Shown: positions 15,836 through 24,054 of the stretch, piece by piece
Position numbering within the stretch: the first letter of the stretch is position 1
Layout: the number at the start of each line of letters is the position of its first letter
Source of the DNA: UMGS172 sp045546915
Lineage (GTDB): Bacteria; Bacillota; Clostridia; Oscillospirales; Acutalibacteraceae
Direction: 5' to 3'
DNA: 64,000 bases
Assembly (NCBI GenBank): GCA_045546915.1
Contig: JAZQDU010000021.1
Coordinates: forward strand, 1 to 64,000
The notes under the pieces: generated by a model
The model's input: the letters and a program-made list of their open reading frames with translations, nothing else
Database searches by the model: none
What the model was told of the DNA's origin: nothing
Position numbers and translations under genes: made by a program

Positions 15836-16384
15836 ATGAAAAATACTGTAAAAATCACCTGCTGTGGTGTGATTTCGGCGCTTGCAGTAGTTGTAATGTT
15901 GCTCACAAACGTGCCGATAGCACTTTATACAGTGCCGTGTATTGCGGGTATATTGTTTATGATTCCCGCTATTGAGTTTGGCACCAAATGGGGCGTGATG
16001 TGCTATTTTGTTACGTCGGTACTTTCGGTAATTTTACCCACCGAGCGAGAGGCGCTCGTTGTGTTTATAGGCTTTTTGGGTTATTATCCGATACTTAAAA
16101 TGGTTATTGAACGACTTGGCAAACGGTTTTTGGAAAAGATAATAAAATTCGCAGTTTTTAATCTGTCGATTGTCGGCTCTTATGCTGTAATAATTAAAAT
16201 TCTCGGCTATAATGTGTTCGAAAATGAGTTCGCCGGTGCAAAAGTAACTGCCATAGCATTGCTTTTGTTGGGCAACGCGGTTTTTGTGGTGCTTGATTAT
16301 GCCATAACACAGTTAATCCGTCTTTATTTTATAAAAATGCGAAAACCTATACGAAGAATTTTGGGAATTAAAGGGAAATATTAA
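15836..16384 (+). CDS. conserved membrane protein of unknown function
   Basis: 182 residues with five or so predicted membrane helices, the first beginning at the N-terminus (residues 5-25). It resembles small integral proteins with an ECF-S-like hydrophobicity pattern, but no motif allows a transporter assignment. A basic C-terminal tail (KMRKPIRRILGIKGKY) suggests the C-terminus is cytoplasmic. I set the ATG 2 bp after the J-protein stop as the start; upstream ATGs in this frame lie inside the J-protein gene. Position implies co-expression with DUF5685 and the J-protein. Confidence 0.75.
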   Translation: MKNTVKITCCGVISALAVVVMLLTNVPIALYTVPCIAGILFMIPAIEFGTKWGVMCYFVTSVLSVILPTEREALVVFIGFLGYYPILKMVIERLGKRFLEKIIKFAVFNLSIVGSYAVIIKILGYNVFENEFAGAKVTAIALLLLGNAVFVVLDYAITQLIRLYFIKMRKPIRRILGIKGKY

Positions 16385-16399
16385 TTTGGGGGTTAAAAA

Positions 16400-17272
16400 A
16401 TGAGGTTGGCAGGTTTTTTGTTGGCAATTTGCTTGATGTTTTCGTGCTTTTGTGCCTGTAATTCGGAGATTGACAACGTGACCGATACCGTAGCGACTCC
16501 AAATTCGGTCGAGACTGATGCAACGGAGCAGGGCGATAATAGTACGCCAACAGAAAACAATTCTTCTCAAAACGTTTCTGACTCGCAAACATCTAAAGAG
16601 CAAACTTCGTCGGACAGTTCAAATGACAAAGGCACTTCGACCGTAACACCGCCCCAACGTGACCCCAATAAAGCCGAATGGGAACAGTGGTACATGGTGC
16701 TTGCTAATCCCGATAACGAACTGCCTAAGGAATACATAGAAAATGTTGATAAAGCAACGATTGACAGTTCGTATTCCACTAACCGAAGTTCCAGCAAATA
16801 CCTTGACAGCCGCATGGTTGGAGCGTTTGTGTCGATGTGTAAAGCGGCTAAAAAAGACGGAATAAAATTATATGCCGTTTCGGCGTACCGCAGTTATTCG
16901 TATCAGGAAACACTGTTTAAAAACCGAATTCAAAGGGTCATTAATGACGATGGTTTAAGTTATGAGGCGGCTGTTAAAAAGGCGGCTACCATCGTAGCCC
17001 GTCCGGGAACAAGCGAGCACCATTTAGGGCTTGCGGTTGATATAAACAGCGTTGAAACAAGTTTTGAAAAAACAAAAGAATTCCGTTGGCTTAATGAAAA
17101 TGCCGAAAAATTTGGCTTTGTACTGCGATATCCTAAGGATAAAAAGAGCATTACCAAGATAATTTACGAGCCGTGGCATTACCGATATGTTGGTGTTGAG
17201 CATGCAAAAGAAATGAATAGGTTAGGCCTTTGCCTTGAGGAGTATATTGAATATTTAAAAGACGCAAATTAA
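16400..17272 (+). CDS. D-Ala-D-Ala carboxypeptidase, VanY-like lipoprotein (M15B)
   Basis: 290 residues: a signal peptide with a lipobox ending FCAC (Cys20 lipidated), then a Ser/Thr/Asn-rich linker (about 22-90), then an M15 peptidase domain. Zinc ligands and catalytic residues are recognisable in SEHHLGLAVDIN (His-x6-Asp) and EPWHYRYVG (His). The SAYRSYSYQ segment is also typical. It should trim D-Ala from peptidoglycan stem peptides outside the cell. It follows the membrane protein by 15 bp and is the last gene before a terminator. Confidence 0.9.
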   Translation: MRLAGFLLAICLMFSCFCACNSEIDNVTDTVATPNSVETDATEQGDNSTPTENNSSQNVSDSQTSKEQTSSDSSNDKGTSTVTPPQRDPNKAEWEQWYMVLANPDNELPKEYIENVDKATIDSSYSTNRSSSKYLDSRMVGAFVSMCKAAKKDGIKLYAVSAYRSYSYQETLFKNRIQRVINDDGLSYEAAVKKAATIVARPGTSEHHLGLAVDINSVETSFEKTKEFRWLNENAEKFGFVLRYPKDKKSITKIIYEPWHYRYVGVEHAKEMNRLGLCLEEYIEYLKDAN

Positions 17273-17288
17273 TAGAATCTTGTGTTTT

Positions 17289-17338
17289 AAAAAACCGCCA
17301 ATAACGCTGACGCGTATTGGCGGTTTTTTAACGCATTA
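17289..17338. repeat. dispersed repeat copy A, carrying a terminator hairpin
   Basis: 50 bp that recur at 42167-42215 with a single T difference. The core is a hairpin with stem AAAACCGCCAATA / TATTGGCGGTTTT and an 11-nt loop ACGCTGACGCG, followed by AACGCATTA. Similarity continues more loosely for about 40 bp to the right of both copies (a TGC-AAAATTT-GC-TTTT-AAGG pattern). Here the element lies directly behind the vanY-like gene and would act as its transcription terminator. Confidence 0.85.
17291..17329 (+). terminator. rho-independent terminator after the VanY-like gene
   Basis: 13-bp stem with 11-nt loop and a run of six T on the plus strand; the A-run on the other side makes it symmetrical. 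It is formed by the dispersed repeat. Confidence 0.8.
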
Positions 17339-17450
17339 GACTGCAAAAATTTGCTTTTTAAGGCATTACACTCCTAAGTGCAACACCCTTTCGGTGGGTT
17401 TTATATTAAATATATTATAAATAAATAGACTATAAGATAACTGTTTTTTA

Positions 17451-17479
17451 TTGACTTATAAGGGGCGTGATGCTATAAT
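17451..17479 (+). promoter_or_regulatory. strong sigma-A promoter of the polysaccharide operon
   Basis: TTGACT at 17451-17456, 17-bp spacer, consensus TATAAT at 17474-17479. It lies 215 bp before the first gene, leaving a long untranslated leader. Confidence 0.8.
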
Positions 17480-17693
17480 CAATTATAAGTATTATGAGTT
17501 ATTATGGGCAAAAAACACAAATTGGAACGTTTAACCAAAATTCTGCCGAATTTCAGGGCGTTTTTGACACATAACACATAATATATTCTTAAAAATTTTT
17601 GATAAGCCATAAATTTACACGGCTTATTGTTACTTTAAAAAATATTTTTACAAAATGAAGTAAAATTTTCGGACACATCGTTGGAGGAAAAGT
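17480..17693 (+). promoter_or_regulatory. about 210-nt leader of the polysaccharide operon
   Basis: No open frame of note lies between the promoter and the first ATG. The stretch is AT-rich and contains a stem ATAAGCC / GGCTTAT (about 17603-17626) with a 12-nt loop. GGAGGAAAAGT supplies the ribosome binding site at the end. No known riboswitch consensus was recognised. Long leaders of capsule operons often carry antitermination or processive-elongation signals, which is only an inference here. Confidence 0.45.
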
Positions 17694-19751
17694 ATGGAAA
17701 ATAATTTTAATTCTAACAATACTCAACAAAAAAAGAAAATAGGTTTTTTTGAACATTGGCAAAAAATTGCTGTTTTACTGGTATTGTTTGATATGGTTGC
17801 GGCGGCGGGAGCATATTTTTTCGCACTGTGGATAAGGTTTGACTGTCTGTTTTCCGCAATCCCTGATAACTATTTGTATTCATGGTTAAAATTCGTTCCG
17901 ATTTATGTTGGCGCAAGTGTCGTGGTGTTGTGGTGCTTGAACCTTTACAAGAGCATGTGGAGGTTTGCTTCTTTTGTTGAACTTGAAAAAATCGCCTTAA
18001 GTTCTGTAATCCTCGGCATTTTTCATGCAATATTTATCACTGCGATTTATGAGCGCATGCCCATTACATACTACGTTATCGGTGCGGGTGTGCATTTTAT
18101 GTTGACATTGTTTATCAGATTTGCCTACCGTTTTATTTTGCTGGAACGCAGTAAAAGAAGCAGAGCGTTGCAAAGGTCAGTAGCAACCCGAGTCATGCTT
18201 ATCGGCGCCGGTTCGGCAGGTCAGATGATTTTGCGTGACCTTCACGGCGCAGAGCAAGTCAATGAGCGTGTTTGCTGTATAATCGACGACAACAGCAACA
18301 AGTGGGGACGTTTTATTGACGGTGTTCCTATTGTAGGCGGTCGTGACGAGATTTTATCAAACGTTGAAGAATATAAAATCGAAAAAATAGTTCTTGCAAT
18401 ACCGAGTGCATCGCCTGAGCAAAGGCGCGATATCCTTGATATTTGTAAGGAAACTACTTGCGAACTTAAAAATCTTCCCAGTGCATATCGATTTGCAATG
18501 GGTGAAATAACTGCTAAATCGGTTGTTGATATCAACGTTGAGGACCTGCTCGGTCGTGAAACCGTTAAGGTTGATATGAACGAGATATACGACTCTATTG
18601 CCGGAAAGGTAATTCTTGTAACGGGTGGCGGTGGCTCAATCGGTAGTGAACTTTGCCGACAGATAGCACAGCATAACCCTAAGCAACTTATTGTTTTTGA
18701 TATTTATGAAAATAATGCTCATGCCATTGGTCTTGAGTTAAAGGATAAAAATCCTGACCTTAATCTTGAAGTTTTGATTGGCTCGGTGCGTGACAGCCGA
18801 CGTCTTAATCAGGTGTTCAGCAAGTATAAACCCGATGTGGTTTATCATGCGGCGGCACATAAGCACGTTCCCTTGATGGAGGACAGCCCTTGCGAGTCGA
18901 TTAAAAATAATGCCATCGGCACATATAAAACTGCATATGCCGCAATGATGCACGGATGTAAAAAGTTTGTTTTGATTTCGACCGACAAAGCGGTTAACCC
19001 AACAAACATAATGGGTGCATCAAAGAGACTGTGTGAAATGATAATTCAGTCTTTCGACCGAAAGATAAGAGAAAATAAAACCGATGATTTGTTGCCTTTG
19101 CACCGTCACACCGAGGATGCTGAAGGCAGTATGGCCGAGATTGAGTGCACAGTAGAAACTCCCGATACTGATTTTGTTGCGGTTCGTTTTGGCAATGTGT
19201 TGGGAAGCAACGGCTCGGTTATTCCGAGGTTTAAAGAGCAGATTGCAAAAGGCGGTCCCGTAACGGTTACACATCCTGACATAATCCGTTATTTCATGAC
19301 CATTCCTGAGGCGGCATCGCTTGTTTTACAGGCGGGCACTTATGCCAAAGGCGGAGAGATTTTTGTTTTGGATATGGGGTCGCCCGTTAAAATTGATACT
19401 CTGGCAAGAAACCTTATCAGACTTTCAGGCTTGAAGCCCGATGTTGATATAAAGATTTCTTACACAGGACTCAGAGCAGGAGAAAAACTGTTTGAGGAAA
19501 AACTCATGTCGGAAGAGGGACTTAAAACCACCCCCAACCACCTTATACATATCGGAAGCCCCATTTCCTTTGATACTGATGATTTTTTACAGCAGTTAGA
19601 GGGACTCATGGCAGCGGCTTATGGCGGATGTGAAGACACAATTCGCGATTTGGTTGCAGAGGTTGTAACTACTTATCATCCTGCCGGTGAGCACGGCTCT
19701 GAGGATAAAGGCGAGGTTTACGAACGTCAGTTAGCAAGCACAGCAAAGTAA
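17694..19751 (+). CDS. membrane UDP-GlcNAc 4,6-dehydratase (PglF/CapD-like)
   Basis: 685 residues: four membrane helices (about 20-150), a first Rossmann domain with MLIGAGSAG near residue 168, and a second NAD(P)-binding short-chain dehydrogenase domain with VTGGGGSIGSE near 305. The motif STDKAVNPTNIMGASKR carries Met in place of the usual catalytic Tyr, the hallmark of PglF/WbpM-type inverting or retaining 4,6-dehydratases. The product would be a UDP-4-keto-6-deoxy sugar, the first step to bacillosamine-type sugars. About 35 acidic residues (near 460-495) are inserted before FVAVRFGNVLGS. It is the first gene of the operon. Confidence 0.92.
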   Translation: MENNFNSNNTQQKKKIGFFEHWQKIAVLLVLFDMVAAAGAYFFALWIRFDCLFSAIPDNYLYSWLKFVPIYVGASVVVLWCLNLYKSMWRFASFVELEKIALSSVILGIFHAIFITAIYERMPITYYVIGAGVHFMLTLFIRFAYRFILLERSKRSRALQRSVATRVMLIGAGSAGQMILRDLHGAEQVNERVCCIIDDNSNKWGRFIDGVPIVGGRDEILSNVEEYKIEKIVLAIPSASPEQRRDILDICKETTCELKNLPSAYRFAMGEITAKSVVDINVEDLLGRETVKVDMNEIYDSIAGKVILVTGGGGSIGSELCRQIAQHNPKQLIVFDIYENNAHAIGLELKDKNPDLNLEVLIGSVRDSRRLNQVFSKYKPDVVYHAAAHKHVPLMEDSPCESIKNNAIGTYKTAYAAMMHGCKKFVLISTDKAVNPTNIMGASKRLCEMIIQSFDRKIRENKTDDLLPLHRHTEDAEGSMAEIECTVETPDTDFVAVRFGNVLGSNGSVIPRFKEQIAKGGPVTVTHPDIIRYFMTIPEAASLVLQAGTYAKGGEIFVLDMGSPVKIDTLARNLIRLSGLKPDVDIKISYTGLRAGEKLFEEKLMSEEGLKTTPNHLIHIGSPISFDTDDFLQQLEGLMAAAYGGCEDTIRDLVAEVVTTYHPAGEHGSEDKGEVYERQLASTAK

Positions 19752-19790
19752 TATTTTAAAAATCTTATAATACGAAAAGGACGCGTCAAT

Positions 19791-21008
19791 ATGGCTGAGA
19801 ACAAACGTACTATTCCGTTCAGTCCTCCAGATATTAGCGAGTTGGAGATTGCCGAAGTTGTCCAAACCTTGAAATCAGGTTGGATAACAACAGGCCCGAG
19901 AACTAAAAAACTTGAAAAAAATATAGCCCAGTGGATAGGGACAGAGAAGTGTGTCTGCCTCAATTCACAGACTGCTTGTGCCGAAATGGCTTTGCACGTG
20001 ATGGGTATCGGTGCCGGTGACGAGGTTATCACCTGCGCTTATACCTATACGGCAACGGCTTCGGTGGTTGCTCACGTAGGTGCAAAACTGGTGTTGGTTG
20101 ACACTCAAAAGGATAATCTTCAGATGGATTATGACGCGTTGTCAAATGCCATTACTGAAAAAACAAAGGCGATTATACCGGTTGATTTAGCGGGTATCCC
20201 TTGCGATTACGATAAGATTTTTGAAATTGTTGAGAGTAAAAAACATCTTTTCTGTCCTCAAAATGAAATTCAAGCCGCAATTGGCAGGGTTGCCGTAATG
20301 GCAGACACAGCTCATGCTTTCGGTGCTAAATACAAAGGCAAAATGGTAGGAAGTATCGCTGACTTTTCGAGTTTTAGTTTCCATGCGGTTAAAAACCTTA
20401 CAACTGCTGAGGGCGGTGCTTTGACCTGGAAAACCATAAACGGCATAAGTAACGAAGATATTTATAAAAAGTTGCAGTTGTTAAGCCTTCACGGACAGTC
20501 TAAAGATGCGCTTGCTAAAACCAAACTCGGTTCTTGGGAATATGACATTATAGGAACCTACTATAAGTGCAATATGACCGATATCGCTGCCGCTATAGGG
20601 CTGAAACAGTTTGAGAGATATCCTAATATGTTAAAACGCAGAAGAGAAATTATTGAAAAATACGATGCAGCGTTAATTCCTCTTGGTGTTAAAACTTTAC
20701 CGCACTATACCGACGAGAAGGAGTCCTCGGGACACTTATATCTGACCCGAATTCCAAACATCACGCCAGCCCAACGTAATGATATCATTACCGAAATGGC
20801 AAAACGCGGTGTTGCATGTAATGTTCACTATAAGCCGTTGCCCATGCATACGGCATATAAGAATATGGGATTTGATATTAAAGATTATCCCAATGCTTAT
20901 GCACAGTTTGCAAATGAAATTTCGCTTCCGCTTCATACCTGTCTTTCGGATGAAGATATACAGTATATAATCGAAAATTACAAAGAGGTATTGAAGGAGT
21001 ATATCTGA
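19791..21008 (+). CDS. DegT/DnrJ/EryC1 aminotransferase (PglE-like)
   Basis: 405 residues of the PLP-dependent sugar aminotransferase family. The N-terminus IPFSPPDISELEIAEVVQTLKSGW is typical, the PLP lysine is in SFHAVKNLTTAEGG (near residue 202), and ADTAHAFGAKYKGK carries the cofactor-stacking region. It should aminate the 4-keto sugar made by the preceding dehydratase, giving UDP-4-amino-4,6-dideoxy-N-acetylhexosamine. A short insert near 150-165 distinguishes it from Campylobacter PglE. It ends directly against the GTG of the next gene. Confidence 0.92.
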   Translation: MAENKRTIPFSPPDISELEIAEVVQTLKSGWITTGPRTKKLEKNIAQWIGTEKCVCLNSQTACAEMALHVMGIGAGDEVITCAYTYTATASVVAHVGAKLVLVDTQKDNLQMDYDALSNAITEKTKAIIPVDLAGIPCDYDKIFEIVESKKHLFCPQNEIQAAIGRVAVMADTAHAFGAKYKGKMVGSIADFSSFSFHAVKNLTTAEGGALTWKTINGISNEDIYKKLQLLSLHGQSKDALAKTKLGSWEYDIIGTYYKCNMTDIAAAIGLKQFERYPNMLKRRREIIEKYDAALIPLGVKTLPHYTDEKESSGHLYLTRIPNITPAQRNDIITEMAKRGVACNVHYKPLPMHTAYKNMGFDIKDYPNAYAQFANEISLPLHTCLSDEDIQYIIENYKEVLKEYI

Positions 21009-21755
21009 GTGAGAATCGTTGAGTGGGAACAACTTCCGTCTGCAATGCAAACAGACCAAGTCAGAAGGTATTATGATATCCTAAAAAAACGTAGGGTTAG
21101 TTTGTTTTTTAAACGGTTGTTTGATATTGTGGTTTCTTTTATAATGCTTGTGGTACTTTTACCGGTGTTTTTGGTATTAGCAATAGCCATAAAGGTTGAT
21201 TCTAAAGGGCCGGTATTTTATCGGCAAGAACGAATAACACAGTATGGCAAGAGTTTTAGAATACATAAATTCCGTACAATGGTGCAGGGTGCTGATAAAG
21301 GCTCACAGGTAACGGTCAGCGGGGATAACCGCATAACAAAAGTTGGCAAGTTCATAAGAAATTGCCGACTTGACGAGATATGCCAACTTATTGACGTTTT
21401 TGTTGGTAATATGACCTTTGTAGGCACAAGACCGGAAGTAGTTAAATACACAAATTCTTACACAGATGAAATGATGGCAACGCTGTTGCTTCCTGCGGGC
21501 ATTACAAGCCTTGCGAGTATTTATTTTAAAGACGAAGCAACATGGCTAAGCGGTGAAGAGGATACTGATAAGGTATATGTTGAGAAAATACTTCCCGCTA
21601 AAATGTACTATAACCTTAAAGGTGTAGAAAAGTTTAGTTTCTGGGGCGATATAAAAATAATGTTCATGACCGTTTTCGCTGTGCTCGGTAAAGAATATAA
21701 AGGCGACTATAAAGCACCGACAGAGGTCAACGAACCCGAAGAAGTCATCGCTTAA
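21009..21755 (+). CDS. phosphoglycosyl transferase (PglC/WcaJ-type sugar transferase)
   Basis: 248 residues, the small monotopic form: one hydrophobic re-entrant helix (about 35-62), then FYRQERITQYGKSFRIHKFRTM, the catalytic DE dyad in RLDEICQLIDV (near residue 120) and FVGTRPEV. It transfers a sugar phosphate from a UDP sugar to undecaprenyl phosphate and so primes synthesis of the repeat unit. With the two preceding genes it recreates the PglF-PglE-PglC order. The GTG start abuts the previous stop; overlapping GGAGT-like sequence lies in the upstream gene. Confidence 0.92.
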   Translation: MRIVEWEQLPSAMQTDQVRRYYDILKKRRVSLFFKRLFDIVVSFIMLVVLLPVFLVLAIAIKVDSKGPVFYRQERITQYGKSFRIHKFRTMVQGADKGSQVTVSGDNRITKVGKFIRNCRLDEICQLIDVFVGNMTFVGTRPEVVKYTNSYTDEMMATLLLPAGITSLASIYFKDEATWLSGEEDTDKVYVEKILPAKMYYNLKGVEKFSFWGDIKIMFMTVFAVLGKEYKGDYKAPTEVNEPEEVIA

Positions 21756-21768
21756 AGGAGTTTAATGT

Positions 21769-22740
21769 ATGGAAAACGTGACGGTTTCGGTTATAATTCC
21801 GCTTTATAATGAGGAACGTTTTATAGAAAATTGCATCCGTTCTTTAGCATCACAGACCTATTCTAAAAGTGATATGGAGTGGATTTTGGTTGACGGTAAT
21901 TCGACTGACAAAACAGTTGAAATAATAAAAGGGTTTATAGATGACTTTCCGATACTGCTTCTTAATAACCCCAAGAGAAAAACGCCATATGCCCTTAATA
22001 TGGCTATTAATGAAGCCAAAGGCAAATATATAATACGTCTTGATGCACACGCAAGTTTTGCATCGGATTATATAGAAAAATGTGTCCATTATCTTGATAC
22101 TACCGATGCCGATAATGTAGGTGGTGTTGCCGAAACTGAGGCAAAAGGTTTTGTCGGTGGAGCGATTTCATATATGCTTTCTACCAAGTTTGGGGTCGGA
22201 GGTTCTGATTTCAGGGTTGGTGAGGGCAATAAATATGTCGATACGGTACCGTTTGGTGCGTTCAGAAGAGAAGTGTTTGAGCGAGTTGGACTTTTCAACA
22301 CAGAGTTACTTCGAAGCGAAGATAATGATATGAACGCTAGAATCCGTGAAAGCGGAGGAAAAATCTGGCTTGCAGACGATATTAGGTTTAAATATTACTG
22401 TCGCGATACAGTCGGCGGAATTTTAAAAATGGGCATGCAAAACGGAAATGCACTGTTCAGAACGCTAAAGGTTAATCCAAAGGCAATGAGTGTAAGGCAT
22501 TTTATTCCGTTTATGTTTTTAATGTCGATCATATTAATGCCGATTATATCGGCGTTTGTGCCCTTTGGTTGGTTTGTTTTTGGGGCAGAGTTGATGCTTT
22601 ACTCGTTGCTTAATATTTATTTTTCGTTTTTTAACAAAAATCCCCGTTACGGTCTTGTAACAATATGGCTTTATCCGCTTTTTCATATTTGCTATGGTCT
22701 GGGTTCGTTGTTAGGGCTTGTGGGGATAACATTATACTGA
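21769..22740 (+). CDS. family 2 glycosyltransferase with C-terminal membrane helices (ExoA-like)
   Basis: 323 residues. The GT-A fold starts VSVIIPLYNEERFIENCI, has the metal-binding DAHAS near residue 90 in place of a plain DxD, and an ED motif in LRSEDNDMNAR near 183. Two or three membrane helices (about 245-320) anchor the protein at the inner face of the membrane, as in ExoA of succinoglycan synthesis. It should add a sugar to the lipid-linked repeat unit. GGAG lies 10 bp before the ATG. Confidence 0.88.
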   Translation: MENVTVSVIIPLYNEERFIENCIRSLASQTYSKSDMEWILVDGNSTDKTVEIIKGFIDDFPILLLNNPKRKTPYALNMAINEAKGKYIIRLDAHASFASDYIEKCVHYLDTTDADNVGGVAETEAKGFVGGAISYMLSTKFGVGGSDFRVGEGNKYVDTVPFGAFRREVFERVGLFNTELLRSEDNDMNARIRESGGKIWLADDIRFKYYCRDTVGGILKMGMQNGNALFRTLKVNPKAMSVRHFIPFMFLMSIILMPIISAFVPFGWFVFGAELMLYSLLNIYFSFFNKNPRYGLVTIWLYPLFHICYGLGSLLGLVGITLY

Positions 22741-22759
22741 TTGAAAAGGAGAGTGCAAT

Positions 22760-23176
22760 ATGAAAAAATATAAAATTGGTTATACAACCGGTGTATTTGA
22801 TATGTTTCATATTGGACATCTTAATATTTTAAGGAGAGCCAAAGAGCAGTGCGACTACTTGATAGTAGGTGTCACAACCGATCAACTTTGCTTTTCAAGA
22901 AAAAATAAATATCCAATTATAAATCAAGCTGAACGTGCTGAGATAGTTAGTGCAATAAAGTACGTTGACGAGGTTGTTTACCAAGAAAATATGGACAAGT
23001 TCTGTGCTGTAAAGGAATACGGTTGCGATGCGGTATTCGTCGGTAGCGACTGGAAAGGCACACCCTCGTGGATAGAGTATGAAAAGCAGTTTAATGAACT
23101 GGGATGTGACGTTGTGTATCTTGATTACACAGACGGAATATCCTCGACTATTCTAAGGGAGAAGTGCAATAAATGA
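22760..23176 (+). CDS. cytidylyltransferase-like nucleotidyltransferase (TagD-type)
   Basis: 138 residues, the size of glycerol-3-phosphate cytidylyltransferases. HIGH motif is in FDMFHIGHLNILRRAK (near residue 16), and the C-terminal DGISSTILREK corresponds to the RTxGISTT motif. Such enzymes make CDP-glycerol or a similar CDP-activated alcohol. Directly coupled by ATGA overlap to a LicD gene, so the activated alcohol phosphate is probably used by that enzyme to decorate the polysaccharide. Glycerol is a guess; ribitol or another alcohol cannot be excluded. Confidence 0.85.
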   Translation: MKKYKIGYTTGVFDMFHIGHLNILRRAKEQCDYLIVGVTTDQLCFSRKNKYPIINQAERAEIVSAIKYVDEVVYQENMDKFCAVKEYGCDAVFVGSDWKGTPSWIEYEKQFNELGCDVVYLDYTDGISSTILREKCNK

Positions 23177-24039
23177 GCAATTACCGTTTTGTTAGAAACG
23201 ATGTTCAGGATGATTATGGTATTCTGAAATTGCAAGATAAAATTCTCGAAATAATGGTCTATATTGACGGCTTTTGTAAGCAACACGGTATTAAATATTT
23301 CCTTATGGGCGGCTCTGCATTAGGTGCCATGCGACATGGGGGGTTTATTCCGTGGGATGACGACCTTGATATTTTTATGGATTATGAGAATTACACTAAA
23401 TTTATTAAATGTTGCGAGACAGAACTTGACACTGAAAAGTATTATTTTCAGAGAGAGGATTCTGACGAGTTGCCGTATTTTTTCTCTAAAGTAAGAATGA
23501 ACGGCACTACCTGTTTGTCAGAGGTTAAGTTTAAAAACGAAAATGCTCATCAAGGTATTTTTGTTGATATTATGTGCCTTAATAACGCTGCTAAGAGTAC
23601 ACTGGGCAGAAAAATTCAGTTTTATGCCGCAGGCATGCTTAAGGCTAAGGCGTGCTCTAAAACCACCTACAAGGCAGAGGGTACGCTAAAAAAAATACAG
23701 TTTTACATATCTAAATTTGTTGTGGTCGGTCCTGTTAAAAAACTGTTATTACACCTGGTAAGAAGGTATAACAACAAAAAAAGTGATACGTTGACGCATA
23801 TTTTTGGCAGAGCCAAGTTTTCTAATTCATTTTATCCGGCAAAGGATTTTGAAACGCAAAGATATGTTCCGTTCGAACAGGTCCAACTTGCGGTGCCTTG
23901 TGAGGTTGAAGAATATCTGACATTAAGATTCGGTAAATCATATATGCAGATGCCGGATGAAAAAACAAAGGCACTTTACCAAACCCATGCCGGGATTTGG
24001 GATACAGATAAGGATTATACAGAATATCTTAACAAATAA
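23173..24039 (+). CDS. LicD family phosphotransferase
   Basis: 288 residues with the LicD core FLMGGSALGAMRHGGFIPWDDDLDI (nucleotidyltransferase-type GS...DDD metal site) near residues 40-65. LicD enzymes move phosphocholine or another phospho-alcohol from a CDP donor to a sugar of a surface polymer. The overlap of its ATG with the stop of the TagD-like gene suggests the two act in sequence. No choline kinase or transporter is present in the window, which favours glycerol phosphate or a related group over choline; this is inference. Confidence 0.88.
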   Translation: MSNYRFVRNDVQDDYGILKLQDKILEIMVYIDGFCKQHGIKYFLMGGSALGAMRHGGFIPWDDDLDIFMDYENYTKFIKCCETELDTEKYYFQREDSDELPYFFSKVRMNGTTCLSEVKFKNENAHQGIFVDIMCLNNAAKSTLGRKIQFYAAGMLKAKACSKTTYKAEGTLKKIQFYISKFVVVGPVKKLLLHLVRRYNNKKSDTLTHIFGRAKFSNSFYPAKDFETQRYVPFEQVQLAVPCEVEEYLTLRFGKSYMQMPDEKTKALYQTHAGIWDTDKDYTEYLNK

Positions 24040-24054
24040 AAACGGAGAAATGAA

